Positions 45,092 through 53,522 of a DNA stretch of 64,000 bases are shown one piece after another. Both the position numbers and the translations under genes were made by a program. The stretch is from Halothiobacillus neapolitanus c2 (GTDB taxonomy: Bacteria; Pseudomonadota; Gammaproteobacteria; Halothiobacillales; Halothiobacillaceae), in assembly GCF_000024765.1 (NCBI RefSeq), contig NC_013422.1:1135501-1199500 (forward strand), in the 5' to 3' direction. Position 1 is the first letter of the stretch; each line of letters opens with the position of its first letter. Below the pieces are notes generated by a model that saw only the letters and a list, made by a program, of their open reading frames with translations, made no database searches and was not told the origin of the DNA.

Positions 45092-47362
45092 TTATTTGGT
45101 CAATGCAATGAACAGCTGCGGTAAGCGTTCGGGCAGGCGTTCAATATGGTCGATGATTGTGTACTGCTGCCCGAAAATCTCGCGCACATAATCGTCATCA
45201 CCTGCTTTCAGACTGGCATCCAAACTGATGCAATAGGGGAAAATCCCCAGCTGGTCGAGTTCCTTAACCGCTTGACGCGCATCTTCAATCAAAAGCCGAT
45301 CATCAGAAGTATCCACGTCCGAAGGCTTGCCGTCGGTCAGGATCAGCATGAGTTTCTTGTCTGCTTTCTGGGCGCTGAGGTAATGGGCTGCGTGGCGCAT
45401 AGCTGCACCCATACGGGTTGAGTAACCAGCTTCTATTTTCGCCAGACGGGCTTTAACTTCGTCGTCCCAGCGTTCGCTGTAGCCTTTGATGTGCTGATAA
45501 CGTACTTCGTGACGGGTATTGGAATGAAAACCGGCAATGGCGAAGGGGTCGCCGAGTTTGTCGATGGCCCAGGCCAGAAGCGATACGGCTTCCTGACTGA
45601 GTTCAAGGATGCTTTGTTCACTACCCGCCACCTTTTCGTTGAGTGATTCCGACAGATCGAGCAGCAGCATGACCGCGATACTGCGACCGTTGGTACGGTG
45701 GCTCATATTGATTCTGGGGTCGGGATTTGCGCCGCTCTTGTAGTCGATCAGCGAGCGGATGGCGACGTCGAGATCAAGTTCACTGCCTTCTTCTTGATAG
45801 CGAATACGTACCTTGTCCTGCGGCTTGAGCGCGTCGAGCATTTTTTTGAGCTGCTTGGCAAGCGCGGCATTCTTTTGCAGCAGGCTGTCGATATCGGCTG
45901 CGTTTCCACTGGGATGCAAAGCTTCATAGACACTAACCCAATCCGGGCGGTAGCTCTGACTCACGTAATCCCACTCGGGATAATGACGTGGCGGCAGGCC
46001 TTGGACTTCCTGTGGTTTGATTTTGCGCTGTTCATCGAAGGCTTCTTCCTCATCGCCCGCTTCGATGAATTTCCACAATTGGCGATTGTCGTCACGGTAT
46101 TCGACAACGGTATTGTCGAAATGCACCTTGGAGAATTGATCGCTCTGGCGCCGCGTTCTGGCGACATAGCTCAGTGCTAGGAGGGCGACTTCGTTGGTGG
46201 TCGTGGTCGGCTGTTCCATGAGTGCGTGGAAACGCGCCGCAAATTCATTGAGGTTGGCATCCTTGTATCCGTGATTCGGGTCGAGCAGGGCTCGTGACAT
46301 CATTACCAGCCGGTGGCGCAGGCAGGATGTGGTCTCTGGGTCGCAGGCATTTTCTTGCGGGTTCGGATGCATCGCGAGGAATAAGCGGCGTAGGCCGGGG
46401 TATTCGCGAATCAACAGGGTGTCGACACGGCAGTCTTCGAAAAACTCGACCGCCATGCGTTGGAAGGGGCTCCAGTTATCAGCGATCTGTGCTTCTGACC
46501 AGCGACGGTGCCCAACGATGTGGGCAAGCATGGCTCGATAACGATCAATGCCACGGACTCCGTTGCTGTCGTCGCAAACATCCGGCAGTCGAATGCCGAG
46601 TTTGTCGTAATAGGGAATGGGTTTGCGAATTTCATCAAATGCGGTGGAATAGGGCACCAGTTGCTCGCTGTCTTGCCACAGGGCTCGCAAATATAAATCA
46701 AGATTTCGCTCGTTATCGACCAGAAGCGTGCCATGCCGTTCGCGTTGCAGCACGGCGCGGCTGTCCGCGGATCGCAGGCTAAAATAATCCTTCTGGCGTT
46801 CGGGATGATTGTTGTAGTTGCGGACGCCATAGTCGACCCAGTTCTTCATTCCCGAGAGTGTGAGTTGGCTGAGCAGATTCGGTGCTTGGGCCAGAAAATC
46901 AGGCAATCCGGGGCTTGGGAATGTCGTGTGATGACCGTGGATCGACCCGGTGGTTCGCCCCATCAATTCCTGCGTGATATCCAGATATTCTTGAAGCAGT
47001 TCAACCGATTGCAACCGGCGCGCAACTGGTGCGAGTGTGCGGATAAACGGATCAATGGCCCGGCCATTGGGCGATTTTTGCATGACGCGGACGGTGTCCA
47101 TAACGGCCGGGAGTGCGGATTCACCCACCGCTATGGCGGTTGCGGGCCATTCTTCCATGAACGCCAGCAGCGGTTCCACCCCACGGCCAAGTTTGCCAAT
47201 CACGCGGGCGGCTTCGAGATAGGCGTCGATCCCTTCGGGACTGAGAGACGCAAGCGCCTCGGTCATGCAGTCTTCGAAGACTGCTTCGGCCAGGGGAAAC
47301 CGGGTGTCGAGCTTTGTCCAATAGACCTGGAGTTGCGGATCTTGGGAAAGCGTATTATCCAT
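45092..47362 (-). CDS. cbbO: RuBisCO activase adaptor CbbO (VWA protein)
   Basis: 756 aa soluble protein that links the AAA+ ring CbbQ to inhibited RuBisCO. The long N-terminal helical region (residues about 1-480) includes a charged segment near IEAGDEEEAFDEQRK. The C-terminal VWA domain has an intact MIDAS: LLLDLSESLNEK (DxSxS) with ILTDGKPSD and a TRMGAAMRHA threonine segment. The size and layout match CbbO of form II loci. The frame is open upstream to 47530, but the ATG at 47362 (MDNTLSQDPQLQV) gives the family start and overlaps the small Cys-rich gene by 8 bp. It is the last gene of cbbM-cbbQ-GDCCVxC-cbbO. Confidence 0.92.
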   Translation of the reverse strand: MDNTLSQDPQLQVYWTKLDTRFPLAEAVFEDCMTEALASLSPEGIDAYLEAARVIGKLGRGVEPLLAFMEEWPATAIAVGESALPAVMDTVRVMQKSPNGRAIDPFIRTLAPVARRLQSVELLQEYLDITQELMGRTTGSIHGHHTTFPSPGLPDFLAQAPNLLSQLTLSGMKNWVDYGVRNYNNHPERQKDYFSLRSADSRAVLQRERHGTLLVDNERNLDLYLRALWQDSEQLVPYSTAFDEIRKPIPYYDKLGIRLPDVCDDSNGVRGIDRYRAMLAHIVGHRRWSEAQIADNWSPFQRMAVEFFEDCRVDTLLIREYPGLRRLFLAMHPNPQENACDPETTSCLRHRLVMMSRALLDPNHGYKDANLNEFAARFHALMEQPTTTTNEVALLALSYVARTRRQSDQFSKVHFDNTVVEYRDDNRQLWKFIEAGDEEEAFDEQRKIKPQEVQGLPPRHYPEWDYVSQSYRPDWVSVYEALHPSGNAADIDSLLQKNAALAKQLKKMLDALKPQDKVRIRYQEEGSELDLDVAIRSLIDYKSGANPDPRINMSHRTNGRSIAVMLLLDLSESLNEKVAGSEQSILELSQEAVSLLAWAIDKLGDPFAIAGFHSNTRHEVRYQHIKGYSERWDDEVKARLAKIEAGYSTRMGAAMRHAAHYLSAQKADKKLMLILTDGKPSDVDTSDDRLLIEDARQAVKELDQLGIFPYCISLDASLKAGDDDYVREIFGQQYTIIDHIERLPERLPQLFIALTK

Positions 47363-47582
47363 GGCAGCCGCAGCTTCCTTTTCCGGAAATTTGGATGGGG
47401 GGGCACGGAACGCTGCCATAGGAGCAGAAGACACAGCAATCACCCGGCTGAGGGCGTAGCAACTCGTGACATTGCGTGCATTCATAAAACCATTGGCAAG
47501 CGTCTGTAGGCATGGTTTCTTGTTGCGCAAAGCCGCAATGCGGACAGGTGATAATGGAGGTTGTGATGATTGATTGCTCCAT
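47355..47582 (-). CDS. Small Cys-rich GDCCVxC-domain protein
   Basis: 75 aa and soluble. There are ten cysteines: CPHCG near residue 13 and YECTQCHELLRPQPGDCC later form a zinc-ribbon-like set, then the signature GDCCVFCSYGSVPCPPIQ, then GSCGCHG at the end. This is the GDCCVxC (seleno)protein family, in which one cysteine position is selenocysteine in some bacteria; here all are Cys codons and no TGA is read through. The ATG at 47582 has GAGGTGGA upstream. It starts 16 bp after cbbQ and overlaps the start of cbbO by 8 bp, so it is translated with the activase genes. Function unknown; a metal, heme or thiol role is possible. Confidence 0.85.
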   Translation of the reverse strand: MEQSIITTSIITCPHCGFAQQETMPTDACQWFYECTQCHELLRPQPGDCCVFCSYGSVPCPPIQISGKGSCGCHG

Positions 47583-47598
47583 TTCCACCTCGAGTAGG

Positions 47599-48402
47599 TT
47601 AGGCAAAGGTTGCGTCGATCGCATGATCCAGCGTTTCACGAATGTCGATGTCATCGGTGATTGGGCGAACCAGCGCCATGCGGCAGGCGTCTTGTGGCGA
47701 CACACTGTCCTTGATCAGGGTTGCTGCATAAACAAGCAGACGGGTTGAAATGCCTTCGTCAAGACCGTGACCTTTCAGATTGCGGGCCACGTTGCCGATT
47801 TTCACCAACTTGGCGACCGTATCAGCATCTAAACCGGTTTCCTTTGCCACGATCTCGGTTTCCAGTGCGGCATCCGGATAATCAAAATCGAAAGCGGTAA
47901 AGCGCTGCTTGGTGGATTGTTTCAAATCCTTCATCAACGTTTGATAGCCGGGATTATAGGAAATCACCAATTGGAAATCTGGATGGGCATGGATCAATTC
48001 GCCCTTTTTGTCGAGTGGCAGAGTGCGACGATGGTCGGTAAGCGGGTGGATCACCACCGTGGTGTCCTGACGCGCTTCAACGATTTCGTCGAGATAGCAG
48101 ATGGCCCCGATGCGCGCCGCTGTTGTCAGCGGGCCGTCCAACCAACGTGTGCCGCCTTCGTCGAGCAGATAGCGACCCACGAGGTCGGATGCCGTCATGT
48201 CCTCATTACAGGCAACGGTAATTAGCGGTTTGCCCAGCTTCCAGGCCATGTACTCGACAAATCGGGATTTGCCGCAACCGGTCGGACCCTTGACCATGAC
48301 GGGCAGACGATTCCGATAAGCGGCTTCGTAAAGGGCGACTTCGTTGGTCTGCTGCTGATAAAAGGGTTCATCTTGAATTTTGTATTGATCTTTATCGGTC
48401 AT
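47599..48402 (-). CDS. cbbQ: RuBisCO activase AAA+ ATPase CbbQ
   Basis: 267 aa MoxR-type AAA+ ATPase. It forms a hexamer that, with CbbO, uses ATP to remove inhibitory sugar phosphates from RuBisCO. The Walker A is GPTGCGKS (residues 39-46), Walker B AICYLDEIVEA near residue 110, sensor 1 LVISYNPGY, and an arginine-finger region near KQRFTAFDFDYP. The C-terminal CbbQ_C part (ISTRLLVYAATLIKDSVSPQDACR) is complete. The ATG at 48402 follows AGGGAA; the frame starts earlier at 48420. It is downstream of cbbM with a 207-bp gap that contains a hairpin, so it may be expressed at a lower level than cbbM. Confidence 0.95.
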   Translation of the reverse strand: MTDKDQYKIQDEPFYQQQTNEVALYEAAYRNRLPVMVKGPTGCGKSRFVEYMAWKLGKPLITVACNEDMTASDLVGRYLLDEGGTRWLDGPLTTAARIGAICYLDEIVEARQDTTVVIHPLTDHRRTLPLDKKGELIHAHPDFQLVISYNPGYQTLMKDLKQSTKQRFTAFDFDYPDAALETEIVAKETGLDADTVAKLVKIGNVARNLKGHGLDEGISTRLLVYAATLIKDSVSPQDACRMALVRPITDDIDIRETLDHAIDATFA

Positions 48403-48564
48403 GGCATTGTTCCCTATCAATTTAGCTTGGAGGATTGCCCTTGGATGTCGTTCTCAGTGGAGCATCCAGGGAGGGTGAGCCTGAAGAAGCAAGCTGGGCG
48501 ATGTACACGTGCTTGCATGCACATGGCCCAGATGGCTGTTGTAATTGATGTTCTGTTAGAATAA

Positions 48565-48586
48565 CACCCTCGGTGAACCGAGGGTG
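48565..48586 (-). terminator. Hairpin after cbbM, possible attenuator
   Basis: Perfect stem CACCCTCGG (48565-48573) with CCGAGGGTG (48578-48586) around a 4-nt loop. On the minus strand it lies 23 bp after the cbbM stop and is followed by TTATTCT, a weak T tract. It may partly terminate or stabilise the cbbM message and lower expression of cbbQ and cbbO. Confidence 0.65.
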
Positions 48587-48609
48587 TGAGCAATTAGACT
48601 AGGCGTTGA

Positions 48610-49989
48610 TTACTTGTGAACGCCCAGCTTCTCGCGCCAGCCCGGGAAGATCGCGTCGGCATCTTTCGGGAACGATTCGAATGCACGAGCAAACTCTTTA
48701 TGCTCCTTGGCGAACTCGATCGGATCGGCACCGGCCTTCCAGCACTCGTACGCTTGTTTGAGTGAAATGGCGCCAGCCGCTGGGCTGTCGATGTGGCCGT
48801 AAGAACCACCACCAGCGGTGTTGATCACGTTGCCGTGGCCCAAGTTCTCGAAGAAGCCTGGCAAACGCAGCGCGTTCATGCCGCCGGAGATGATCGGCGT
48901 AGTTGGCTTCATGCCGTACCACTTCTGGAAGTACACCGGACCTTGTGCTTCATCACGCTCGATCATGTATGCGATGTTGCGGTCATCGCCTTCGCCTTCC
49001 ATCTTGCCGTAGCCCATGGTGCCCACGTGGATACCGGAAGCCCCTTGCAGACGGGAGATCTTCGCCAGAACGAACGCTGTGTAACCACGTTTGGCAGAAG
49101 GTGAAGTGATCATGCCGTGACCGGCACGGTGATAGTGCAGGTACTGGTTGGGATATTGACGACGAGCAGTCGTGATCATGCCTGGACCGCCAACAAAACC
49201 GTCAACGAGGAAGGCTAATTTGTCGGCGTCTGGGCCGAAAGTTTCCAGCCCGAAATCGGCACGGGCCATCATTTCGTAGTGATCGTCAGCAGTGATGTTC
49301 ATGGAGAACAGTTTAGCCTGACCGGTTTCGTCCTGAGCACGCTTCATTGAGTCGTAAACGAGCGGCAGAACTTTCTTCAATGGACAGAATACCTGGTTGC
49401 CTTGTGGTTCATCGTTCTTGATGAAGTCGCCACCCAGCCAAAACTGGTAAGCAGCAGCGGCAAACGGCTCCGGGCGCAAGCCCAGCTTGGGCTTGATGAT
49501 GGTGCCAGCGATGTAACCGCCGTTTTCGATCGGACGACCCAGGATGCGCCACATGTCGGATATGTCTTTAGACGGGCCGTCAAACAACTGGATGGCCCGC
49601 TCTGGGAAGTAGATGTCGTGAATTTTGGCGTGTTCGATGTCGCCCATGCCCTGGTTGTTACCGATGATCAAAGTCAATACGGATACCAGCATCATGCGAC
49701 CGTCAGTGACGTTGCGGTCGAACAGGTCCATCGGATAGGCAATCCGCATGTCTTCAGTGGCTTCGTCGATGTAGTAAACCAGTGCGTCAACGCCTTTGGT
49801 GAAGTCGTCAGTGGTTGAAACTTCAACGTTGGTGCCGGTTGAAGATTCAGCTGCAAAGTGTGCAGATGCTTCAAGGTAGCCATGTCCCGCTTTCGGCTTC
49901 ATTTTATAGGCGACAAGAATGTGCTTGCCACCTGCAATCAGGTCTTCTTCTTTCAGGCTGAGGTCGGCGTAACGTGCGGACTGATCCAT
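48610..49989 (-). CDS. cbbM: Ribulose-bisphosphate carboxylase, form II large subunit
   Basis: 459 aa RuBisCO form II (dimer, no small subunit), which fixes CO2 onto RuBP in the Calvin cycle. The activating Lys is K191 in [13 protein letters not shown], and K166 is in [10 protein letters not shown]; both numbers match the well-studied form II enzyme of Rhodospirillum. The signature [24 protein letters not shown], and [15 protein letters not shown] (phosphate loop) are present, as is loop 6 with its Lys in GYGKMEGE. The N-terminus [30 protein letters not shown] is typical. GAGGAG lies 7 nt before the ATG at 49989. CbbR is divergent across a 129-bp AT-rich region, and cbbQ and cbbO follow. Confidence 0.98.
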   Translation of the reverse strand: MDQSARYADLSLKEEDLIAGGKHILVAYKMKPKAGHGYLEASAHFAAESSTGTNVEVSTTDDFTKGVDALVYYIDEATEDMRIAYPMDLFDRNVTDGRMMLVSVLTLIIGNNQGMGDIEHAKIHDIYFPERAIQLFDGPSKDISDMWRILGRPIENGGYIAGTIIKPKLGLRPEPFAAAAYQFWLGGDFIKNDEPQGNQVFCPLKKVLPLVYDSMKRAQDETGQAKLFSMNITADDHYEMMARADFGLETFGPDADKLAFLVDGFVGGPGMITTARRQYPNQYLHYHRAGHGMITSPSAKRGYTAFVLAKISRLQGASGIHVGTMGYGKMEGEGDDRNIAYMIERDEAQGPVYFQKWYGMKPTTPIISGGMNALRLPGFFENLGHGNVINTAGGGSYGHIDSPAAGAISLKQAYECWKAGADPIEFAKEHKEFARAFESFPKDADAIFPGWREKLGVHK

Positions 49990-50118
49990 GATGTAACTCC
50001 TCTGTTTTATAAAAAAATTCAGGATGGGTTTGTGAACAACGCCGATGCACTTTAAAACCCGTCTGATATAATTAATAATCAATAATATTTAGATAAAACA
50101 TAAGGCAGGGCTTATACA
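49990..50118. promoter_or_regulatory. Divergent cbbM / cbbR control region
   Basis: 129 bp between the two divergent genes. The part 50064-50100 is nearly pure A+T with repeated TTA/TAA units (ATAATTAATAATCAATAATA). This is the composition and TnA-N7-TnA spacing reported for CbbR operators. Promoter hexamers for both genes must overlap this region, so CbbR probably represses itself and activates cbbM. The exact bases contacted cannot be fixed by reading. Confidence 0.6.
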
Positions 50119-51021
50119 TTGCGCCGACTTACCTTGCGTCAATTGGTGGTCTTTGAGGCCGTTGCCAGACATCTGTCTTTCTCCAAGGCAGCTATTGAGC
50201 TTCACTTGAGTCAACCGGGTGTTTCCATGCAGGTTCGCCAGATCGAATCGTTCGTAGGGCTCCCGCTCACCGAGCAGGTTGGGAAGAAGATATTCCTGAC
50301 CGAAGCGGGAAGAAATGTGCAGCACGCGGCCAAAAATATTTCTGCACAGCTGACCGACTTGGGGAATGCTCTGGCAAGACTCAAAGGCGTAGAGGAAGGG
50401 CAATTGAATATTGCGGTGACCTCTACGGTGAATGCGGTCGCGACAGAAATCCTCGCCGGATTCCGCAGTCGATATCCCAAGGTGTCGATTCACCTCGAAG
50501 TATCCAACCGGGCTGAAGTATTGAATCTATTGTCTGAAAATCGGATTGACTTGGCCATTATGGGGCAGGTACCCGATGGGTTGGGCTTGGAGGCGACGCA
50601 GTTTATGGATAACCCGTTGGTTGTGATCGCGCCCATTGATCACCCCTGGGTCGGACGAACTGATATTCCAATCGCTGAACTCGCGAATGAATCCTTTCTT
50701 GTCCGAGAGGATGGTTCGGGTACACAAGGCGCCATGGTGCGTTTCTTTTCAGCTAGAGAATTGAAAATCCACCAAAGCATGCAAATGAACAGTAACGAGG
50801 CGATCAAAATGGCCGTTCAGGCTGGATTGGGCCTGGGGATCATCTCAAAGCAGACATTGGAAATGGAATTGATGCTAGAACGTCTGGCTGTCCTTTCTGT
50901 AGAAGGATTTCCGATCATGCGTCATTGGTTTATCGTGCATCGCAGCGACAAGCTCCTGTCACCCGTGGCATCGGCTTTCAAGACCTACCTATTGGCCGAG
51001 TCGGCCACCCTCGTGCAGTGA
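50119..51021 (+). CDS. cbbR: LysR-type regulator CbbR
   Basis: 300 aa. The HTH near residues 15-40 is HLSFSKAAIELHLSQPGVSMQVRQIE. Effector-domain features are VASNRAEVLN-like ligand loops and a C-terminal SVEGFPIMRHWFIVHRSDK. It is the divergent partner of cbbM, the classical position of CbbR. The start is TTG at 50119, which gives the family N-terminus RRLTLRQLVVFEAVARHLSF; AAGGCAGGG lies about 8-14 nt upstream. It would activate cbbM and downstream genes when reductant or RuBP-related signals are right. The second copy at 44135 is its paralogue. Confidence 0.93.
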   Translation: MRRLTLRQLVVFEAVARHLSFSKAAIELHLSQPGVSMQVRQIESFVGLPLTEQVGKKIFLTEAGRNVQHAAKNISAQLTDLGNALARLKGVEEGQLNIAVTSTVNAVATEILAGFRSRYPKVSIHLEVSNRAEVLNLLSENRIDLAIMGQVPDGLGLEATQFMDNPLVVIAPIDHPWVGRTDIPIAELANESFLVREDGSGTQGAMVRFFSARELKIHQSMQMNSNEAIKMAVQAGLGLGIISKQTLEMELMLERLAVLSVEGFPIMRHWFIVHRSDKLLSPVASAFKTYLLAESATLVQ

Positions 51022-51176
51022 TTTTTCTTCATCGAATTTTCTGAAAGGCTGGGAAGGTCTTATAACCATTTGGGGTCTGATCGATCAGGCCAATGTGTTG
51101 TTCAGTTGAGGCATTGAACCTTGGTTTTGCCAAGAAGCCTCACCCGAGATGTCGATTACGGCAGTGGTTCAAGAAA

Positions 51177-51220
51177 CCTTATCAGGCTGCTGAAATACTT
51201 ATTTCAGCAGCCTGATAAGG
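51177..51220. terminator. Perfect 21-bp inverted repeat between cbbR and gltP
   Basis: Arms CCTTATCAGGCTGCTGAAATA (51177-51197, mirrored at 51200-51220) are perfectly complementary with only 2 nt (CT) between them. It lies 10 bp after the stop of the minus-strand gltP gene and far downstream of cbbR. On the minus strand TTTCTTG follows, so it is a plausible strong terminator for gltP. The near-zero loop and long perfect stem are more than a terminator needs, and a DNA cruciform or protein site is also possible. Confidence 0.6.
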
Positions 51221-51230
51221 GGAGCCGGAA

Positions 51231-52589
51231 TCAACGCCGATCATGTGCAGTCTGAATAATCTTTGCGAGTTCCTTTTCGTCGTTATGGTCAATCTCAAGA
51301 TCCTGTGCTTGGGTGAATAGTCCCGCTTGCGGATCGTTATAGGTTTTCTGATCCAGTTTCTGCTCGCTGTTGGCAACGATGGCTGAAACAACGGCATCGC
51401 CTGAGATATTCACAGCCGTTCGAATCATGTCCATTAAACGGTCTACGCCCAAAATCAGGCCGATACCCTCGACGGGTAGGCCCACTTGGTAGAACACCAT
51501 CGAGAGCATGATGAGCCCAACGCCGGGCACGCCAGCCGTGCCGATGGAGGCGAGAACCGACATCATGATGACGGTGAGATAGCCGGTTATGCCAAGATCG
51601 ATACCGTAAATATTAGCGATAAATACAGTAGCAACGCCTTGCATGATGGCCGTGCCATCCATGTTGATGGTCGCGCCGAAAGGAACGGTAAACGAGGCAA
51701 CCGAATTATCGACCCCCATTTTTTCGGTAATAACACGCAGCGTCACCGGAATCGTGGCATTGGAACTGGCTGTGCTGAACGCGAAAATCTGTGCTTCTCT
51801 AATTTTGCGCATGAACTCCCGCGGGCTCAGGCCCGAGAAGGTTTTAAGGATAATCATCAAGGTAAAGAATAAATGCACCAGCAGGGCCGAAACGAGCACG
51901 ATGACGTAGCCTGCCAGCTGGCCAAGCAAATCGAGGCCCAATTCGGCCATGGATTTGGCAATGAGTGCAAAAACGGCGTAGGGCGCCACAACCATGACCA
52001 GCGTGACCATCTTCATCATGATTTCGTTTGCCACCTCGATACCCGCAACAATACCCTTTGCCTTGGTGCCGACCATGACGATGCTGACCCCGAGCAAAAT
52101 GGTGAAGAAGATCAAAGGCAGCATCTGGCCTTGCGCCATAGCTGCTAGTGGGTTCGTTGGAATTATGCCGATGAGTACTTCGGTGAGTGGTGGCGCGGTT
52201 TGTGTCGTGAAGCTGGTATCGGCGGCCAGGTTCATGCCAAGGCCAATATGGGCAGAGGTTGCAATGATTATGGCAACCGCGATGGCGATGGCAGTCGTGA
52301 GGATATAAAGTGCGAATGACTTGGTTCCGACGCGCCCAAGTATCTTGAGGTTGCCAATGCCGCAAACGCCACTGAGTAGAGAAAAGAAAACCAACGGCAC
52401 TACAAGCATTTTCAGCGCATTGATAAACAACTTGCCCATCACGTAGAACAAGCCATCCACCACGTAGGTGTTGACGAAGCCACCTTTGACATTAAGCCCA
52501 GTCATATTGATCAACAGGCCGATGGCAATGCCGAGCCCCATGCCGATTAGTACCTTGCTGGTCAGGCTTAATTTTTTAGTAGCACTCAT
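51231..52589 (-). CDS. Dicarboxylate/amino acid:cation symporter (GltP/DctA family)
   Basis: 452 aa DAACS-family carrier (trimeric glutamate/aspartate or C4-dicarboxylate uptake with H+ or Na+). Eight hydrophobic segments are visible. Family motifs are the HP1 serine stretch FAFSTASSNATIPV near residue 270, TM7 GATINMDGTAIMQGV, and the HP2/TM8 region ASIGTAGVPGVG followed by GVDRLMDMIRTAVNISGDAV. The Asp/Arg in DRLMDMIRTAVN are conserved in substrate binding. The C-terminus has an extra charged tail (QDLEIDHNDEKELAKIIQTAHDRR). The substrate cannot be fixed by reading. It ends at a 21-bp inverted repeat and faces cbbR tail to tail. Confidence 0.9.
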   Translation of the reverse strand: MSATKKLSLTSKVLIGMGLGIAIGLLINMTGLNVKGGFVNTYVVDGLFYVMGKLFINALKMLVVPLVFFSLLSGVCGIGNLKILGRVGTKSFALYILTTAIAIAVAIIIATSAHIGLGMNLAADTSFTTQTAPPLTEVLIGIIPTNPLAAMAQGQMLPLIFFTILLGVSIVMVGTKAKGIVAGIEVANEIMMKMVTLVMVVAPYAVFALIAKSMAELGLDLLGQLAGYVIVLVSALLVHLFFTLMIILKTFSGLSPREFMRKIREAQIFAFSTASSNATIPVTLRVITEKMGVDNSVASFTVPFGATINMDGTAIMQGVATVFIANIYGIDLGITGYLTVIMMSVLASIGTAGVPGVGLIMLSMVFYQVGLPVEGIGLILGVDRLMDMIRTAVNISGDAVVSAIVANSEQKLDQKTYNDPQAGLFTQAQDLEIDHNDEKELAKIIQTAHDRR

Positions 52590-52699
52590 GCGGAGTTATG
52601 GCTCTCTTTTGATCATGTCTTCGTCAGGGTCGTAATCGGTTCGACCTTATCAGCAAATCTTGCCTTTTCAAATGCTCGCATGGTGTTTTGGTCAATAAA

Positions 52700-52813
52700 T
52701 CAATAGGCTATGTTTTTATCTTCGGGGTGAATCAACTGTATTGGCAGTCGCCATTTGTTGGCAACGCGTTGGATGTACGCGAACGCATCGTCTTTACCTG
52801 AAATTTCATACAT
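52700..52813 (-). CDS. Possible small protein, 37 aa, downstream of urtE
   Basis: A short frame opens with ATG at 52813, 14 bp after the urtE stop, and closes at 52700. It reads MYEISGKDDAFAYIQRVANK followed by WRLPIQLIHPEDKNIAY. The composition looks protein-like, with no low-complexity stretch. The codons resemble those of its neighbours. No good ribosome site is visible, and I do not recognise it. It could be a real last gene of the urt operon, a remnant of a longer gene, or chance. Confidence 0.35.
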   Translation of the reverse strand: MYEISGKDDAFAYIQRVANKWRLPIQLIHPEDKNIAY

Positions 52814-52826
52814 GCCAATACTGCGA

Positions 52827-53522
52827 TCAAACCGTCAGATACTGGCCGATAAGCGCATCGTCGAGTGTGCCCATCGCCCCAGTGGCTTGAATTTCTCCGC
52901 GCTCCATAATCACGAAGTGGTCGGCAACCTGACGGGCAAAGGGTAGTTTCTGCTCCACGAGTAAAACAGCCAGACCCAGCTCCTGATTCAAGCGGCGCAA
53001 CACCTCACCGATTTCAACCACGATATTAGGCTGGATGCCTTCGGTAGGTTCATCCAGCAGCAGGATTTTCGGGTCGAGCACCAGTGCTCGGCCAATGGCT
53101 AACTGTTGCTGCTGGCCACCGGAGAGATCGCCCCCACGCCGATAGCGCATTTCCTGCAATACCGGGAACAGGTCATATATTTGTGCCGGGATTTTACGCA
53201 CCTTGTCGCGTCGTCCGGCCAGGGCAAGTTTGAGGTTTTCTTCTACGGTGAGCAGCGGGAAAATTTCTCGGCCCTGTGGCACAAAGCCAATACCGGCCCG
53301 TGCGCGTTGCTCTGTCGATGCCTTGGAAAGATCTTGTCCAGCAAAGTTAATATCGCCGCTTTTTAGCGCAACCATGCCCATAATTGAACGCATGAGCGTG
53401 GTTTTGCCGACACCATTGCGACCCAGCAGGCATACCAGCGCCCCGGCATCGATCGAGAGGTTGATATTGTTCAGGATATGGCTGCCGCCATAGTATTGAT
53501 TAATGGCATTCAGTGTGAGCAT
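52827..53522 (-). CDS. urtE: Urea ABC transporter ATP-binding protein UrtE
   Basis: 231 aa ATPase of the high-affinity urea importer. Walker A GRNGVGKTT (residues 34-42), signature LSGGQQQQLAIGRALV, Walker B ILLLDEPTEGIQPNIV and the switch His replaced by Q in LLVEQK. The LivF-like form with GIQPNIVVEIGEVLR is typical of UrtE. It overlaps urtD by 13 bp and forms the end of the operon. Confidence 0.95.
   Translation of the reverse strand: MLTLNAINQYYGGSHILNNINLSIDAGALVCLLGRNGVGKTTLMRSIMGMVALKSGDINFAGQDLSKASTEQRARAGIGFVPQGREIFPLLTVEENLKLALAGRRDKVRKIPAQIYDLFPVLQEMRYRRGGDLSGGQQQQLAIGRALVLDPKILLLDEPTEGIQPNIVVEIGEVLRRLNQELGLAVLLVEQKLPFARQVADHFVIMERGEIQATGAMGTLDDALIGQYLTV

Noticed and set aside
45092-47362. 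CbbO as a NorD or magnesium-chelatase subunit
   Set aside because: The AAA+ plus VWA pairing also occurs in NorQ-NorD and chelatases, but this pair lies directly after cbbM and the small Cys-rich gene; no nor or bch gene is present.
47355-47582. Selenocysteine in the GDCCVxC protein
   Set aside because: All relevant positions are TGC/TGT codons and the frame has no internal TGA, so no selenocysteine is needed.
51231-52589. Assigning the symporter as DctA for C4-dicarboxylates
   Set aside because: DctA, GltP and GltT cannot be separated safely by eye; only the family is stated.
52755-52946. 63-codon open frame on the + strand at the urtE end
   Set aside because: It overlaps the urtE coding sequence on the opposite strand and has no ribosome site; the minus-strand small frame is more protein-like.
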